Below are positions 32,333 through 40,657 of a stretch of 64,000 nucleotides of DNA, piece by piece. The first letter of the stretch is position 1; the number at the start of each line of letters is the position of its first letter. The position numbers and the translations under genes were made by a program. The notes beneath the pieces were generated by a model. That model was not told where the DNA came from. It ran no database searches and saw only the letters and a program-made list of their open reading frames with translations. Source of the stretch: Deltaproteobacteria bacterium (GTDB lineage: Bacteria; Desulfobacterota; GWC2-55-46); assembly GCA_016182655.1 (NCBI GenBank), contig JACPGB010000012.1, forward strand, positions 1-64,000, in the 5' to 3' direction.

Positions 32333-34438
32333 TTATTTGCCGAAATCGAACCTCAAGGCGCGGCTCGCCTCGAAGACGCCCTTCTCGACGCCGCCGTCGG
32401 CCTTAAACACAAGCCAGCTCGCCTCTGAAAAATACCGCATCCTCTTCGCCGCGGCAAGGGCCGCCTCCTTCCCGCCGTCGGCTATGAAGAAACATATCAC
32501 CTTCGACGGTATGTGCGGGTTCCTCGCCGAGAGGACGAGTACAGAACCTTTCTTTGGAAAACCCTTGCCCTCTATGCGGAACTCATCGTCAGTGACGGTG
32601 GCGTGCTTCGCGAGATACTGACCGGTCAGCCACATCATCGAGTTCTCGCCCGAGCCGCCGAGTATGAGGATGGATGTCGAAGCGAGAAAATCCTTTACGC
32701 CGAGCTCGGTGTCAGAGGTCGTTTCGAGTCCGTAGTCCTTTGAAAGGAGGCTGGAGACCCCCGTGTATTTTTCGTTAGGCTTGTTTCTGTTCGGGAGTAT
32801 CATCACGCTCTCCTTGTCGCCGAGGAGCGTGGCAACAGACGGCGGGACCTCTTCGTCCTTCAATATCCTGAATGTCTGATACTCGGGATCTATTTCGAAT
32901 GAGAGGGGAGCGGAGGCGAGGTCGAAGGATACCTCGGTCTTTTCGTCTTTTACCCGTATATTCTTCCAGACGTCACCGGCTTCCGTCTTTATGAGGACGG
33001 GTAGATCGAGGATGTACGGCTCTCCAGCCTGCACTACCGTGAACTTAAGGATATGGTCCGGGCCCTGTTTCTCCCTTGCCGCGCCTTCGATAGATAACCT
33101 CGGACCGCCCGCCCTTTTAAGCCACTCGTCGAAGAACCAGCCGAGGTCCTCGCCCGAGGCCTTCTCGAAGCTCTCTTTTATACCTGTCCATGACGCGCTC
33201 TTGAAGGCGTTTGCAGAGTAGAACTCCCGAAGGCCGTTTCTGAAGGCCTCTTCCCCGAGGTGCTCCGAGAGCATGTTGAAGACCATCACTCCCTTGTTGT
33301 AGCCTACGGCCCTCGAAGCCGTGGTCGTCGAGTCCTGAAAATCTTTCAACGCGATACTCGCGCCTTCGGCGAAGTTCTTGTACCCCCGGAGTTTCTTCAG
33401 CCTGAAGTCTATTGCGTGCTTCTCGCCCTTGCGCTTCTCGTACATATAATCGGCGGTGTAGGTGGTAAGGGCCTCGACCCAGTTGCCCTCCGACGAATCG
33501 ATGAATACGGAATTTCCCCACCAGTTGTGGGCTATCTCGTGGCCGAGGGAGGTGTCGGGTATGAATGGGAGCCTTATGACCGACGAGCCCAGGAGCGTGA
33601 ACGACGGCATCCCGTAGCCCGTGGGGAGGAAGCTCTCGACTACGGCGAACTTTTTGTATGGGTAAGGTGCGATTGAAGACCCGTAGAGGTCGAGGTACTC
33701 CTTTGTCTTATCCATGTATGTCTTTGAGAGCGCGTCTTCTCTTTTGATGAAGAAGGTGTATATGTCGACTCCCTTGTATTTCTCTTCCGCGACTGAGTAC
33801 CTTGCGGCGACGAGGTCGGCGCCGTCGAGCGCTTCGGTCGAGCTCCATGTCTCCACGGCCCGCCCGCTCTCTTCGGATTTTACGAGCTCGCCTTCGGAGA
33901 CCGAGCGGAAGCCATCGGGGAGCGAGACCTTCATCGTAAACGGGGCGAGACCTTCGTCTTCCTGCGGATACCAGAGGGACGATGACGGGAGGAAGACGCC
34001 TTCCTCGCCGATCACGCCGTCGTCGAGGTAGGCTACCCCGCGCTTGACCTTGTCAAGAGCCTCGGAGGTGGACTGGAACTCTCCCTCAAAGGCGATGTAG
34101 AGCTTTGTATTTTCTCCGGGGCGCACCTTTACCGTTATCGCGGTAGCCTTCTCATTAGGGACCTTTACTGAATCGAACTTTAACGGCTTGCCCCCGTGCT
34201 CGATCTTAATGACTCTCGAGCCTTCCCTGATGTAGAGCTTTAACTCACCGGTCCCGGGCTTGAGCGTCACGGTGTCGGCGCCTGTGACTTTCCGTCCGGG
34301 TATATCGACCGTTACGTCGAGTGCGTGGGATGCGAGCGAGCCGCCCCCTGTCCCCTCTTCGGCGTGCGAGAGGGGGGCCGCAACCATAAGGAAAATAAAA
34401 AGAAATGCAAAGGTTTTTAAGAGGACAGGCATCGCCAC
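32333..34438 (-). CDS. Exported M1-family metallopeptidase
   Basis: 701 residues with a signal peptide (about 1-26). N-terminal beta-rich domain, catalytic domain with zinc site HEIAHNWWGN (H300, E301, H304) and third-ligand Glu in WVEALTTYTADY, spaced x17 rather than the canonical x18. In place of the GAMEN exopeptidase motif there is TGYGMPSFTLLG, so aminopeptidase activity is doubtful. The C-terminal about 170 residues (after PLSFEIDPEYQTFRI) are an extra domain of unknown function (ESVMILPNRNKPNEKYTG). Periplasmic. Confidence 0.82.
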   Translation of the reverse strand: MAMPVLLKTFAFLFIFLMVAAPLSHAEEGTGGGSLASHALDVTVDIPGRKVTGADTVTLKPGTGELKLYIREGSRVIKIEHGGKPLKFDSVKVPNEKATAITVKVRPGENTKLYIAFEGEFQSTSEALDKVKRGVAYLDDGVIGEEGVFLPSSSLWYPQEDEGLAPFTMKVSLPDGFRSVSEGELVKSEESGRAVETWSSTEALDGADLVAARYSVAEEKYKGVDIYTFFIKREDALSKTYMDKTKEYLDLYGSSIAPYPYKKFAVVESFLPTGYGMPSFTLLGSSVIRLPFIPDTSLGHEIAHNWWGNSVFIDSSEGNWVEALTTYTADYMYEKRKGEKHAIDFRLKKLRGYKNFAEGASIALKDFQDSTTTASRAVGYNKGVMVFNMLSEHLGEEAFRNGLREFYSANAFKSASWTGIKESFEKASGEDLGWFFDEWLKRAGGPRLSIEGAAREKQGPDHILKFTVVQAGEPYILDLPVLIKTEAGDVWKNIRVKDEKTEVSFDLASAPLSFEIDPEYQTFRILKDEEVPPSVATLLGDKESVMILPNRNKPNEKYTGVSSLLSKDYGLETTSDTELGVKDFLASTSILILGGSGENSMMWLTGQYLAKHATVTDDEFRIEGKGFPKKGSVLVLSARNPHIPSKVICFFIADGGKEAALAAAKRMRYFSEASWLVFKADGGVEKGVFEASRALRFDFGK

Positions 34439-34465
34439 AAGTCTATCATAAGAAAACGCGGAGGT

Positions 34466-34954
34466 CTACATCGAGGACTCCCCGCTCTGTTGTCTCTTTC
34501 GTCCGAATTTGACTACCCCGGCTATTGCCGCGATAACGGATATTGCGATATTTAACCCTCCGGCCACGGATTCGGTCAAGAGGGCCTTTCCGAGCGCGGG
34601 CGAGCGCGCCCCTTCGGCAATGGATGAGGTTGCGGCCGCAAGGGCGTCCTGAGCGGCAGGGACTATAACGAAGTGCGTGTTAAGGACCATGAGGATGGCA
34701 AGGGCGAGTTTCACTTTCAGCCACCATTCGCTTAAGCCCCAGGAGCGGAAGACCATAATCAATCCGCTTGCGACGACGAGCCAGAGCCCGGGAAGCGTTA
34801 TATAGGCCGTGCCAGAGGATATGATCGACCTGCCGAATGAGACCTCTTGCATGGGAGAGCCCCCTGTAAGGGCGGATATCATCGTGAAGACCGCGATGGA
34901 GCCGAGGAAAAGCGTCATCCCGGCAAGATGCAATAGCTTTAGCGTCTTTCCCAT
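34466..34954 (-). CDS. Small four-helix membrane protein (DUF2269/CopD-like)
   Basis: 162 residues, four transmembrane helices (about 8-28, 50-70, 82-100, 128-148). Conserved-looking residues: LHLAGMTLFLGS at the start and LNTHFVIVPAAQ before helix 4, similar to DUF2269 and copper-resistance D-like proteins with putative haem- or metal-binding histidines. GGAG precedes the ATG. It lies just downstream of the marR gene, with a copy of the MarR palindrome in between, so it is likely under MarR control. Confidence 0.68.
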   Translation of the reverse strand: MGKTLKLLHLAGMTLFLGSIAVFTMISALTGGSPMQEVSFGRSIISSGTAYITLPGLWLVVASGLIMVFRSWGLSEWWLKVKLALAILMVLNTHFVIVPAAQDALAAATSSIAEGARSPALGKALLTESVAGGLNIAISVIAAIAGVVKFGRKRQQSGESSM

Positions 34955-34983
34955 GTCATTCTCCTTTTTGAAGCGAAATTTGA

Positions 34984-34998
34984 TTAGTATGCTAACTA
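34984..34998. promoter_or_regulatory. Putative MarR operator 1
   Basis: TTAGTATGCTAACTA, containing the palindrome TTAG-TATG-CTAA, lies between marR and the DUF2269-like gene, 30 bases before the latter's start codon. The reverse-complement sequence recurs at the marR start (35448-35465). Confidence 0.6.
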
Positions 34999-35013
34999 TT
35001 TTACCAAAAAAAA

Positions 35014-35442
35014 TCAGCTTCCCAGGTTGCTTATTACCTTCCGGAGCGCGTCCTTAAGCGCCGCCGACTCCCTGGCATCGAGCCCCTTCGAAGCGGCCCT
35101 GTTCACCTCCTCGGCAAATGAGGGCAACTCGTCCATGAGATTTTTCCCCTTGCCTGTCAGGTGTACCTTGACCTCCCGTCTGTCTTTCGCGCCTTTGAGC
35201 CTTTTGACGAGCCCCTTTTTCTCGAGCCTTCCGACTATCCCGGTGATAGTCGGCTTGTCGAAGAACAACCGAGCGCATATCTCCGAGTGGTTGAGCCCGT
35301 CTTCTTCGGTCAGGCGCGCGAGCACGGCCCACTGGGGCGCGGTCAACCCGTATTTTCTGAGCCGTTCCTCTATGGCGCCCTTCATGAGATTGGCCGCCCT
35401 GTTCATCAGGAAACCGAGGCTTGAGTCGAGCGAGAACACCAT
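35014..35442 (-). CDS. MarR-family transcriptional regulator
   Basis: 142 residues from the ATG at 35442; an in-frame ATG at 35457 lies inside the operator and is less likely. Winged helix-turn-helix of MarR type: APQWAVLARLTEEDGLNHSE, FFDKPTITGIVGRLEKKGLVKR and the wing DRREVKVHLTGKG. It probably represses its own promoter and the downstream membrane-protein gene, since both are preceded by the same palindrome. Ligand unknown. Confidence 0.9.
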   Translation of the reverse strand: MVFSLDSSLGFLMNRAANLMKGAIEERLRKYGLTAPQWAVLARLTEEDGLNHSEICARLFFDKPTITGIVGRLEKKGLVKRLKGAKDRREVKVHLTGKGKNLMDELPSFAEEVNRAASKGLDARESAALKDALRKVISNLGS

Positions 35443-35447
35443 GATTA

Positions 35448-35465
35448 TAGTTAGCATACAAACTA
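35448..35465. promoter_or_regulatory. Putative MarR operator 2 (autoregulation)
   Basis: TAGTTAGCATACAAACTA overlaps the region just upstream of the marR start codon. Its TAGTTAGCATAC core is the reverse complement of GTATGCTAACTA at operator 1. Confidence 0.6.
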
Positions 35466-35515
35466 TTGTCTGTCAATGGGGCAATAGGGGGGCAATAGCA
35501 GGTGTTCTATCGAAT

Positions 35516-35558
35516 AAATGAGACAAAAATGTCCAAATGCGACATTGTTGTCTCATTT
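35516..35558. promoter_or_regulatory. Nested palindrome, probable NtrC-type upstream activator site
   Basis: Outer arms AAATGAGACAA (35516-35526) and TTGTCTCATTT (35548-35558), inner arms ATGTC/GACAT (35529-35533, 35541-35545) around CAAATGC. The inner TGTC-N7-GACA has the form of sites bound by NtrC-family dimers. It lies about 165 bases before the sigma-54 promoter at 35684. A further half-site CAAAATGAG lies at 35609-35617. Confidence 0.62.
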
Positions 35559-35683
35559 TGCATCATTAAAAGGCGCTCAAGCGGTTCGGGTCATCGTGGC
35601 CTTGCATCCAAAATGAGAAAAAAAGTTTTATGAAACAAGGGGGTAAGCGTTTTAATGATAGATGGAGCGATTGTCGCTCTCCA

Positions 35684-35699
35684 TGGCAGGGTATTTGCA
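35684..35699 (+). promoter_or_regulatory. Sigma-54 promoter of the hybrid-kinase operon
   Basis: TGGCAGG-GTAT-TTGCA matches the sigma-54 consensus TGGCACG-N4-TTGCW at all but one position, with correct GG/GC spacing. The expected start near 35709 leaves a leader of about 50 bases before the ATG at 35758. A short inverted repeat (35662-35684) sits just upstream of the -24 element. Confidence 0.72.
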
Positions 35700-35757
35700 A
35701 TTGTTAGGGGTATCAAAAAAATCGTATATTCTGCTCAGAATGCTTTTTGGAGGGGTC

Positions 35758-38181
35758 ATGGCTGAAAAGATGTCCTGGTGCGAGAGATTCTCGAAATACC
35801 CTTTCTTCCTGAAGGGGTACGGCAGCATACTTGGGCTGAAAATAGCCGTCACGGCGTGCATATTCATGGTCCTGCCCACCCTCTTCTATCTGTTCTATCA
35901 TGAGTACAGGAGAGAGGGGGCGGAGGAGTTCCTGGCGGTTTTGACGTATACACCCTTCTGGCTGATCAATATAGGGCTCTTCGCGGCGTTCATGGTTTTG
36001 CTGAGCAAAATAGTGATACTGCCGCTCAAGAGGTTCGAGCGACACATAAGCGAGCTCGAGAAGGGCTCCAAGAATGGCCCTTTCGAGCTTAAGAGGTTCG
36101 ACGAGATAGGGTATCTCGTGAGCAGGTTCAACAGGCTCCACAGGTTGACCGCCGAGAAGATCGAATCGAAGGACATCCAGCTCGACGTTCTCCATGACTT
36201 CACAAAGGCGACCTCGGGCGTTACGGACATACCGGCGCTCATGGACAACTTCTTCACGACGCTCCGCACGGCGATCGACTTCGACCTCGGCGCCTACATG
36301 GTATGCCACGACAACCATGTCGAGGGGCGGATATACTCCTCGGTGGGCGGGCTCGACGAGGCCTCCGTCGAAGGGATCTCCGCGGAGTTGTCCTCGTTCC
36401 AGAGGCAATGTTGTCAGGGCTTCGGCAAGGACAAGACGCACAGACTGCAGGTCTCCGTACTGGATACCAAGCCCGTTCACTCCACGGATAACCGTGAAAA
36501 GGAGACGCGCATCGACCTCCCCGTGACGTGCTTCGGAAAGACGGTCGGCATGGCGTCGATCATCCTCCGTTCCGACAAGGAGCGGGACAAGGCGGTATGC
36601 TCGAGGGTCTTCGGCGCGATGGTCCAGCACGCCGGCATAGTCATGGAAAAGCTCCTTGCGCACATCTCCGCCGAGGAAAAAAAGCTCTCCAACATACTCT
36701 CGAGCATGTCCGAGGGCGTATATCTCATAGACAAGGACGGCTACGCCACTTCGGTCAACAAGAAAGGCATGGAGCTTGTCGGCAACTTCTGCCTCGACGT
36801 CAAGGAGTGCGTAAAGAGCGGCTTTTATCCGAACCACGGCAAATGCCACGCCTCCTCGAGGGAGCCTTGCGAGTTTTCATGCTTGTTGGACAGGGTAAGG
36901 AAGCACGGCTGCGCGCTCGACGGCAAGGTGCATACCGAGGAGATCAGGAGCAAGGACGGCCAGGTGCTCCAGCTCTCGATAAGCCGGCTCGCCACCGGCT
37001 CCGATAGCAACGCCGGTTACGTCATAACGGTCAAGGATGTCACCGAGGACAGGCTCATACAGAAGAGGGTGATGCTATCGAGCAAGCTCGCGGCCCTGGG
37101 CGAGATGGCCGCCGGGATCGCGCACGAGGTGAACAACCCGCTTCAGGTCATGCTGGTCAACATAGAGCTCCTCGACGACGAGCTCTCCGAGCGGGGGAGC
37201 AAAAGGGTCGAGCACATAAAGGACGGCATCTTCAGGATAAAGGGGATCGTCAGGGACCTCCTCATATTCGCGAGGGAACAGACGACGCATGTGGAGATAC
37301 TCGAGATAAACACGGCGCTCGAGAAGGCGGTCGATATCATGCGCCACCAGCTCAAGCAATCTAACGTGGGGATAGAGCTCGACCTCGACAAACAGCCGCT
37401 CTTAGTCAAATGCAACAAGAACCTTTTCCAGCAGGTGATCATAAACCTCCTGCAGAACTCCAAGGACGCGATCGAGGAGTCGGCCAGGGGCTCCCGGGTG
37501 TCCATCAGGACCGGCTCCGTGAACGGCGAGAGCGTCTTCGTGGAAGTCTCGGACGACGGCCCGGGCATACCTGAAAAGATACTCGACAGGATATTCGACC
37601 CGTTCTTCACGACCAAGGACGTCGGCAAGGGCACGGGTCTGGGCTTGAGCCTCAGCAGGAGGATAATCGAGGGGATGGGCGGGACGATCGCCGTGGAGAG
37701 CCCGAAGGGCAGGGGGACCAGGTTCCTCATAACCCTCTCCCTAAGGCTCAACACGCCGGCGGAGACACAGCCCTCGGCCGTTCTGCCTGATTACGGGCGT
37801 CTCGCCGGAAAATCGATAATCATAGTGGACGACGAAAAAGAGCTGGGGCGGGCGATAAAGGACGGCATAGGGCCCAAGGTGGCAAGCATCGAGTGCGTCC
37901 ATGACGGGGTCACGGCGTTCGACCGCGTAATGGACAGGGATTACGACATCATCCTGCTCGACATCAAGATGCCCGGGATGAACGGCGTGGAGCTTTACAG
38001 GGACATCAAGCAGAACAAGCCCTATCTCGCCCAGAACATCATATTCCTCACCGGGGATACGGTCACCGAGGAGACGGAGTCGTTCATAAAGCTCACCAGG
38101 TGCGCATCGCTCTCCAAGCCCTTTACACTGGACGAGCTATTGAAGGCGATGTCCGAATACGAGCAGGAGGCGGGCGTATGA
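35758..38181 (+). CDS. Hybrid sensor histidine kinase with C-terminal receiver
   Basis: 807 residues from the ATG at 35758, which has GGAGGGG 3-9 bases upstream; upstream in-frame ATGs fall before the sigma-54 start and are rejected. Two transmembrane helices (about 25-45 and 62-85) with only a short periplasmic loop, HAMP-like segment, GAF-like region (about 140-290), PAS (about 305-430) with several cysteines (GKCHASSREPCEFSC), HisKA with H456 in GIAHEVNNPLQ, HATPase (GKGTGLGLSLSRR), and a receiver domain with D735. The stop overlaps the next gene as ATGA. Likely senses a cytosolic or membrane signal and feeds a phosphorelay. Confidence 0.92.
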   Translation: MAEKMSWCERFSKYPFFLKGYGSILGLKIAVTACIFMVLPTLFYLFYHEYRREGAEEFLAVLTYTPFWLINIGLFAAFMVLLSKIVILPLKRFERHISELEKGSKNGPFELKRFDEIGYLVSRFNRLHRLTAEKIESKDIQLDVLHDFTKATSGVTDIPALMDNFFTTLRTAIDFDLGAYMVCHDNHVEGRIYSSVGGLDEASVEGISAELSSFQRQCCQGFGKDKTHRLQVSVLDTKPVHSTDNREKETRIDLPVTCFGKTVGMASIILRSDKERDKAVCSRVFGAMVQHAGIVMEKLLAHISAEEKKLSNILSSMSEGVYLIDKDGYATSVNKKGMELVGNFCLDVKECVKSGFYPNHGKCHASSREPCEFSCLLDRVRKHGCALDGKVHTEEIRSKDGQVLQLSISRLATGSDSNAGYVITVKDVTEDRLIQKRVMLSSKLAALGEMAAGIAHEVNNPLQVMLVNIELLDDELSERGSKRVEHIKDGIFRIKGIVRDLLIFAREQTTHVEILEINTALEKAVDIMRHQLKQSNVGIELDLDKQPLLVKCNKNLFQQVIINLLQNSKDAIEESARGSRVSIRTGSVNGESVFVEVSDDGPGIPEKILDRIFDPFFTTKDVGKGTGLGLSLSRRIIEGMGGTIAVESPKGRGTRFLITLSLRLNTPAETQPSAVLPDYGRLAGKSIIIVDDEKELGRAIKDGIGPKVASIECVHDGVTAFDRVMDRDYDIILLDIKMPGMNGVELYRDIKQNKPYLAQNIIFLTGDTVTEETESFIKLTRCASLSKPFTLDELLKAMSEYEQEAGV

Positions 38182-38567
38182 GGCATGACGGCGCGTACAA
38201 AAACCTTTCCGGAAGGTCCGTGCTCATGGTAGATGACGAGGAGATCGTCACCGAGGTAATAAAAGAGGCGATGGGCCCGATCGTCTCGGCGATAGAGACG
38301 GCGAAAAACGGCGAGGACGCCCTCGCAAAGGTGCTGGAGCGGGACTTCGATTACATATTGCTCGACATAAAGATGCCGAAGATGAACGGCATGGACTTCT
38401 TCAGGCGCATGAGCTCGCTTAAACCCTATCTCGCCAAAAGGGTCATCTTCATAACCGGCGACACGGAAAGCGAGACCACCCGGAGCTTCATAAGGACATA
38501 CGGCTGTAGCTCGCTCAATAAACCCTTCGGGATAAGGGAACTCCTGAACCTCATGGCCGGTTCGTGA
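38178..38567 (+). CDS. Single-domain response regulator (CheY-like)
   Basis: 129 residues, receiver domain only: acidic pair in LMVDDEE, phospho-acceptor D63 in YILLDIKMPK, Thr in FITGD and Lys in SLNKPFG. Start at 38178 overlaps the kinase stop by 4 bases. Closely resembles the kinase's own receiver (both have IKMP and LKPYLA or NKPYLA blocks), so it probably arose by duplication and may act as a phosphate sink or relay. Confidence 0.9.
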   Translation: MRHDGAYKNLSGRSVLMVDDEEIVTEVIKEAMGPIVSAIETAKNGEDALAKVLERDFDYILLDIKMPKMNGMDFFRRMSSLKPYLAKRVIFITGDTESETTRSFIRTYGCSSLNKPFGIRELLNLMAGS

Positions 38568-38605
38568 CAAGAGGCCTTTGCGGTTTTGCCGGCGGGGCAT
38601 TGGTT

Positions 38606-38637
38606 CTTCTTATTTAAAAAATAAGAAGGATTTTTTT
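38606..38637 (+). terminator. Rho-independent terminator
   Basis: 10-bp stem CTTCTTATTT / AAATAAGAAG followed by GATTTTTTT. It ends the kinase-receiver operon and separates it from the NtrC-type regulator. The remaining 38638-38857 is AT-rich and holds no gene. Confidence 0.8.
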
Positions 38638-38857
38638 GCCTCAGGTATTGAGCCGATTGATGGATATTAACCCGGTGTTGCTATTTAAATTTTATCATGA
38701 ATTGATTGGTTTAAAAACACATCTATGGTGAGACCTAATCCTTTTTATAAAACCTTTTTTGCTTGTTAAAATTGATTTATTAATATATATTGTAGTTCTC
38801 CTGAATGTCAAAGAAGACTTCAGAATAAGCACTGGAAGTGTTCGCGACGGTCGTATT

Positions 38858-40273
38858 ATGAAAATGATAATGGTCGTAGACGACGAGGAGAGGGCGGCAA
38901 TAGAAGTCTCCCTGATACTGGAAAAAGAAGGCTATACGGTCGCCAAATTCACCGATGCCGCCTCCGCCATCAAGACCCTCGAAGCCGTTCAGGACATCGA
39001 CCTGATACTCACCGACATACGCATGCCCGGCATGGACGGCACCGAGATACTCAAGGCGGCCCAACGGTCCAAAAAGCCCGTACCCGTGATAGTATGCACC
39101 GGCTACGGCGACGTAGAGACGGCCGTCAATATCATGAGGTCCGGGGCGAGCGATTTCCTCTGCAAGCCGGTGAGCTCCAAAGAGCTTCTGGTGAGGGTCA
39201 AGAAGGTCCTTGAGAACAGCGACCTTGCCGGCGAGGTCGTCGCCTTGAGAAAGCGGCTCGAAACCGTCGAATCATCCGATGCCCTGATCCTGACAGGCAG
39301 GAGCAAGAAGATGGTCGAGGTCTACGATCTTACAAACTCGGTGGCGCAGACCGACGCTACCGTGCTTTTGAGGGGGGAGACCGGCACCGGCAAGGAGCTC
39401 GTCGCCAGAGCCATACACGATTCGGGTAGCAGGAAGAACGAGCCTTTCGTCGCCATAAGCTGTACGGCGGTCCAGCACACATTGCTTGAGTCAGTCCTCT
39501 TCGGACACGAAAAAGGGGCCTTCACCGGGGCGCACGCGCCTCACGTCGGCAAGATGGAAGCGGCAGGCTCCGGCACCATCTTCCTGGACGAGATCGGAGA
39601 CACTTCGCTCGACATACAGGCGAAGCTCCTGCGCGTGCTTCAGGAACGGGAGTTCGAGCGCGTGGGCGGCTCCAGGATGATGAAGCTTAACGCGCGGGTG
39701 GTAGCCGCCACAAACAAGGACCTCGAGCAGGCGGTAAGGGAGGGCGAGTTCAGGGAAGACCTCTACTACAGGCTGAACGTCGTCGAGATACGCCTGCCAC
39801 CCCTCCGGGAGAGGGAAGAGGACATCCTCTTCCTCGCCGACCACTTCCTCAATCTTTTCAAAAGGCGGTATCAGAAAGATATAGAGGGGTTTTCTCCCTC
39901 GGCCGTAAACCAGATCCTCGACCACGGCTGGCCTGGAAATGTAAGGGAGCTTAAGAACGCCATCGAAAGGACGGTACTTACCAACCCGCGCAGATGGATC
40001 GACCGGATACCGAGGCTCGTCTCCTCCATGCGCGCGCACGAGGAGATCTGTCCCTGCGCCAAGATGGTCAACCGCGTCAGCTACATAGAGGCGAAAGAAG
40101 ATTGCGCCGAGGAGCTTGAGAAGGCGTACCTCACGCACTACCTCAAGCAGGAGCACGGGCATATAAACAGGGTCGCCGACCTCATGGGTGTCAGCACGCG
40201 GACGGTAGCGCGCCAGATGGAAAAATTCGGCCTTGACAAGTCTTCCTTCAAGGATAGAAAGTCCGCCGTGTAG
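38858..40273 (+). CDS. Sigma-54-dependent response regulator, NtrC family
   Basis: 471 residues from the ATG at 38858 (MKMIMVVDDEE); the longer frame adds 33 residues that do not belong to a receiver domain. Receiver with D53 in LILTDIRMPG, AAA+ domain with Walker A GETGTGKE (173-180) and GAFTGA (220-225), C-terminal Fis-type helix-turn-helix (INRVADLMGVSTRTVARQM). It is the natural output of the hybrid kinase upstream and the best candidate to bind the palindrome at 35516 and activate the sigma-54 promoter at 35684. The inter-domain linker contains EEICPCAKMVNR. Confidence 0.93.
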   Translation: MKMIMVVDDEERAAIEVSLILEKEGYTVAKFTDAASAIKTLEAVQDIDLILTDIRMPGMDGTEILKAAQRSKKPVPVIVCTGYGDVETAVNIMRSGASDFLCKPVSSKELLVRVKKVLENSDLAGEVVALRKRLETVESSDALILTGRSKKMVEVYDLTNSVAQTDATVLLRGETGTGKELVARAIHDSGSRKNEPFVAISCTAVQHTLLESVLFGHEKGAFTGAHAPHVGKMEAAGSGTIFLDEIGDTSLDIQAKLLRVLQEREFERVGGSRMMKLNARVVAATNKDLEQAVREGEFREDLYYRLNVVEIRLPPLREREEDILFLADHFLNLFKRRYQKDIEGFSPSAVNQILDHGWPGNVRELKNAIERTVLTNPRRWIDRIPRLVSSMRAHEEICPCAKMVNRVSYIEAKEDCAEELEKAYLTHYLKQEHGHINRVADLMGVSTRTVARQMEKFGLDKSSFKDRKSAV

Positions 40274-40480
40274 GCCGGTCTTTGCTCCGCTCACGCGGCA
40301 TGCGCGGAAGGAAGAAGCACCCGAGCACGCCTTCTCCCGCCCCTATCGCCGTACCTTAAGCCCGCATACCTTGAAAAAAAACTCCGGGACGAAAAAAAAC
40401 TTCCGGCAGGCGGTGACTACCTGGATTTGTCTGTTATAATCTCTCTCAATAAATCGGGCGGACTTCAAAAGGAGAGTGCC

Positions 40481-40657
40481 ATGGCGAGAAAAATGCGCGC
40501 GAAAGAATTGACATGGCTCGAAGAGACGATGGCGGAGACGGAGCCGAAGATAACCGGCGCGTGCGGCACGTCGTACGCGCCGCAGGCGGTTTATTTTCTC
40601 CTCGACGATTCCTGCGTGATGTTGCTCGGAGAAAGGACGCTCAAGGGCTGGCAGTAG
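40481..40657 (+). CDS. Small protein of unknown function
   Basis: 58 residues from the ATG at 40481, with AAAGGAGAG upstream and a TATAAT at 40435-40440. Sequence is soluble, with LTWLEETMAETEPKI, then CGTSYAPQAVYFLLDDSC. Two cysteines. Its last 17 bases overlap the end of the convergent PhoX-like gene. No family recognised. Confidence 0.6.
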   Translation: MARKMRAKELTWLEETMAETEPKITGACGTSYAPQAVYFLLDDSCVMLLGERTLKGWQ

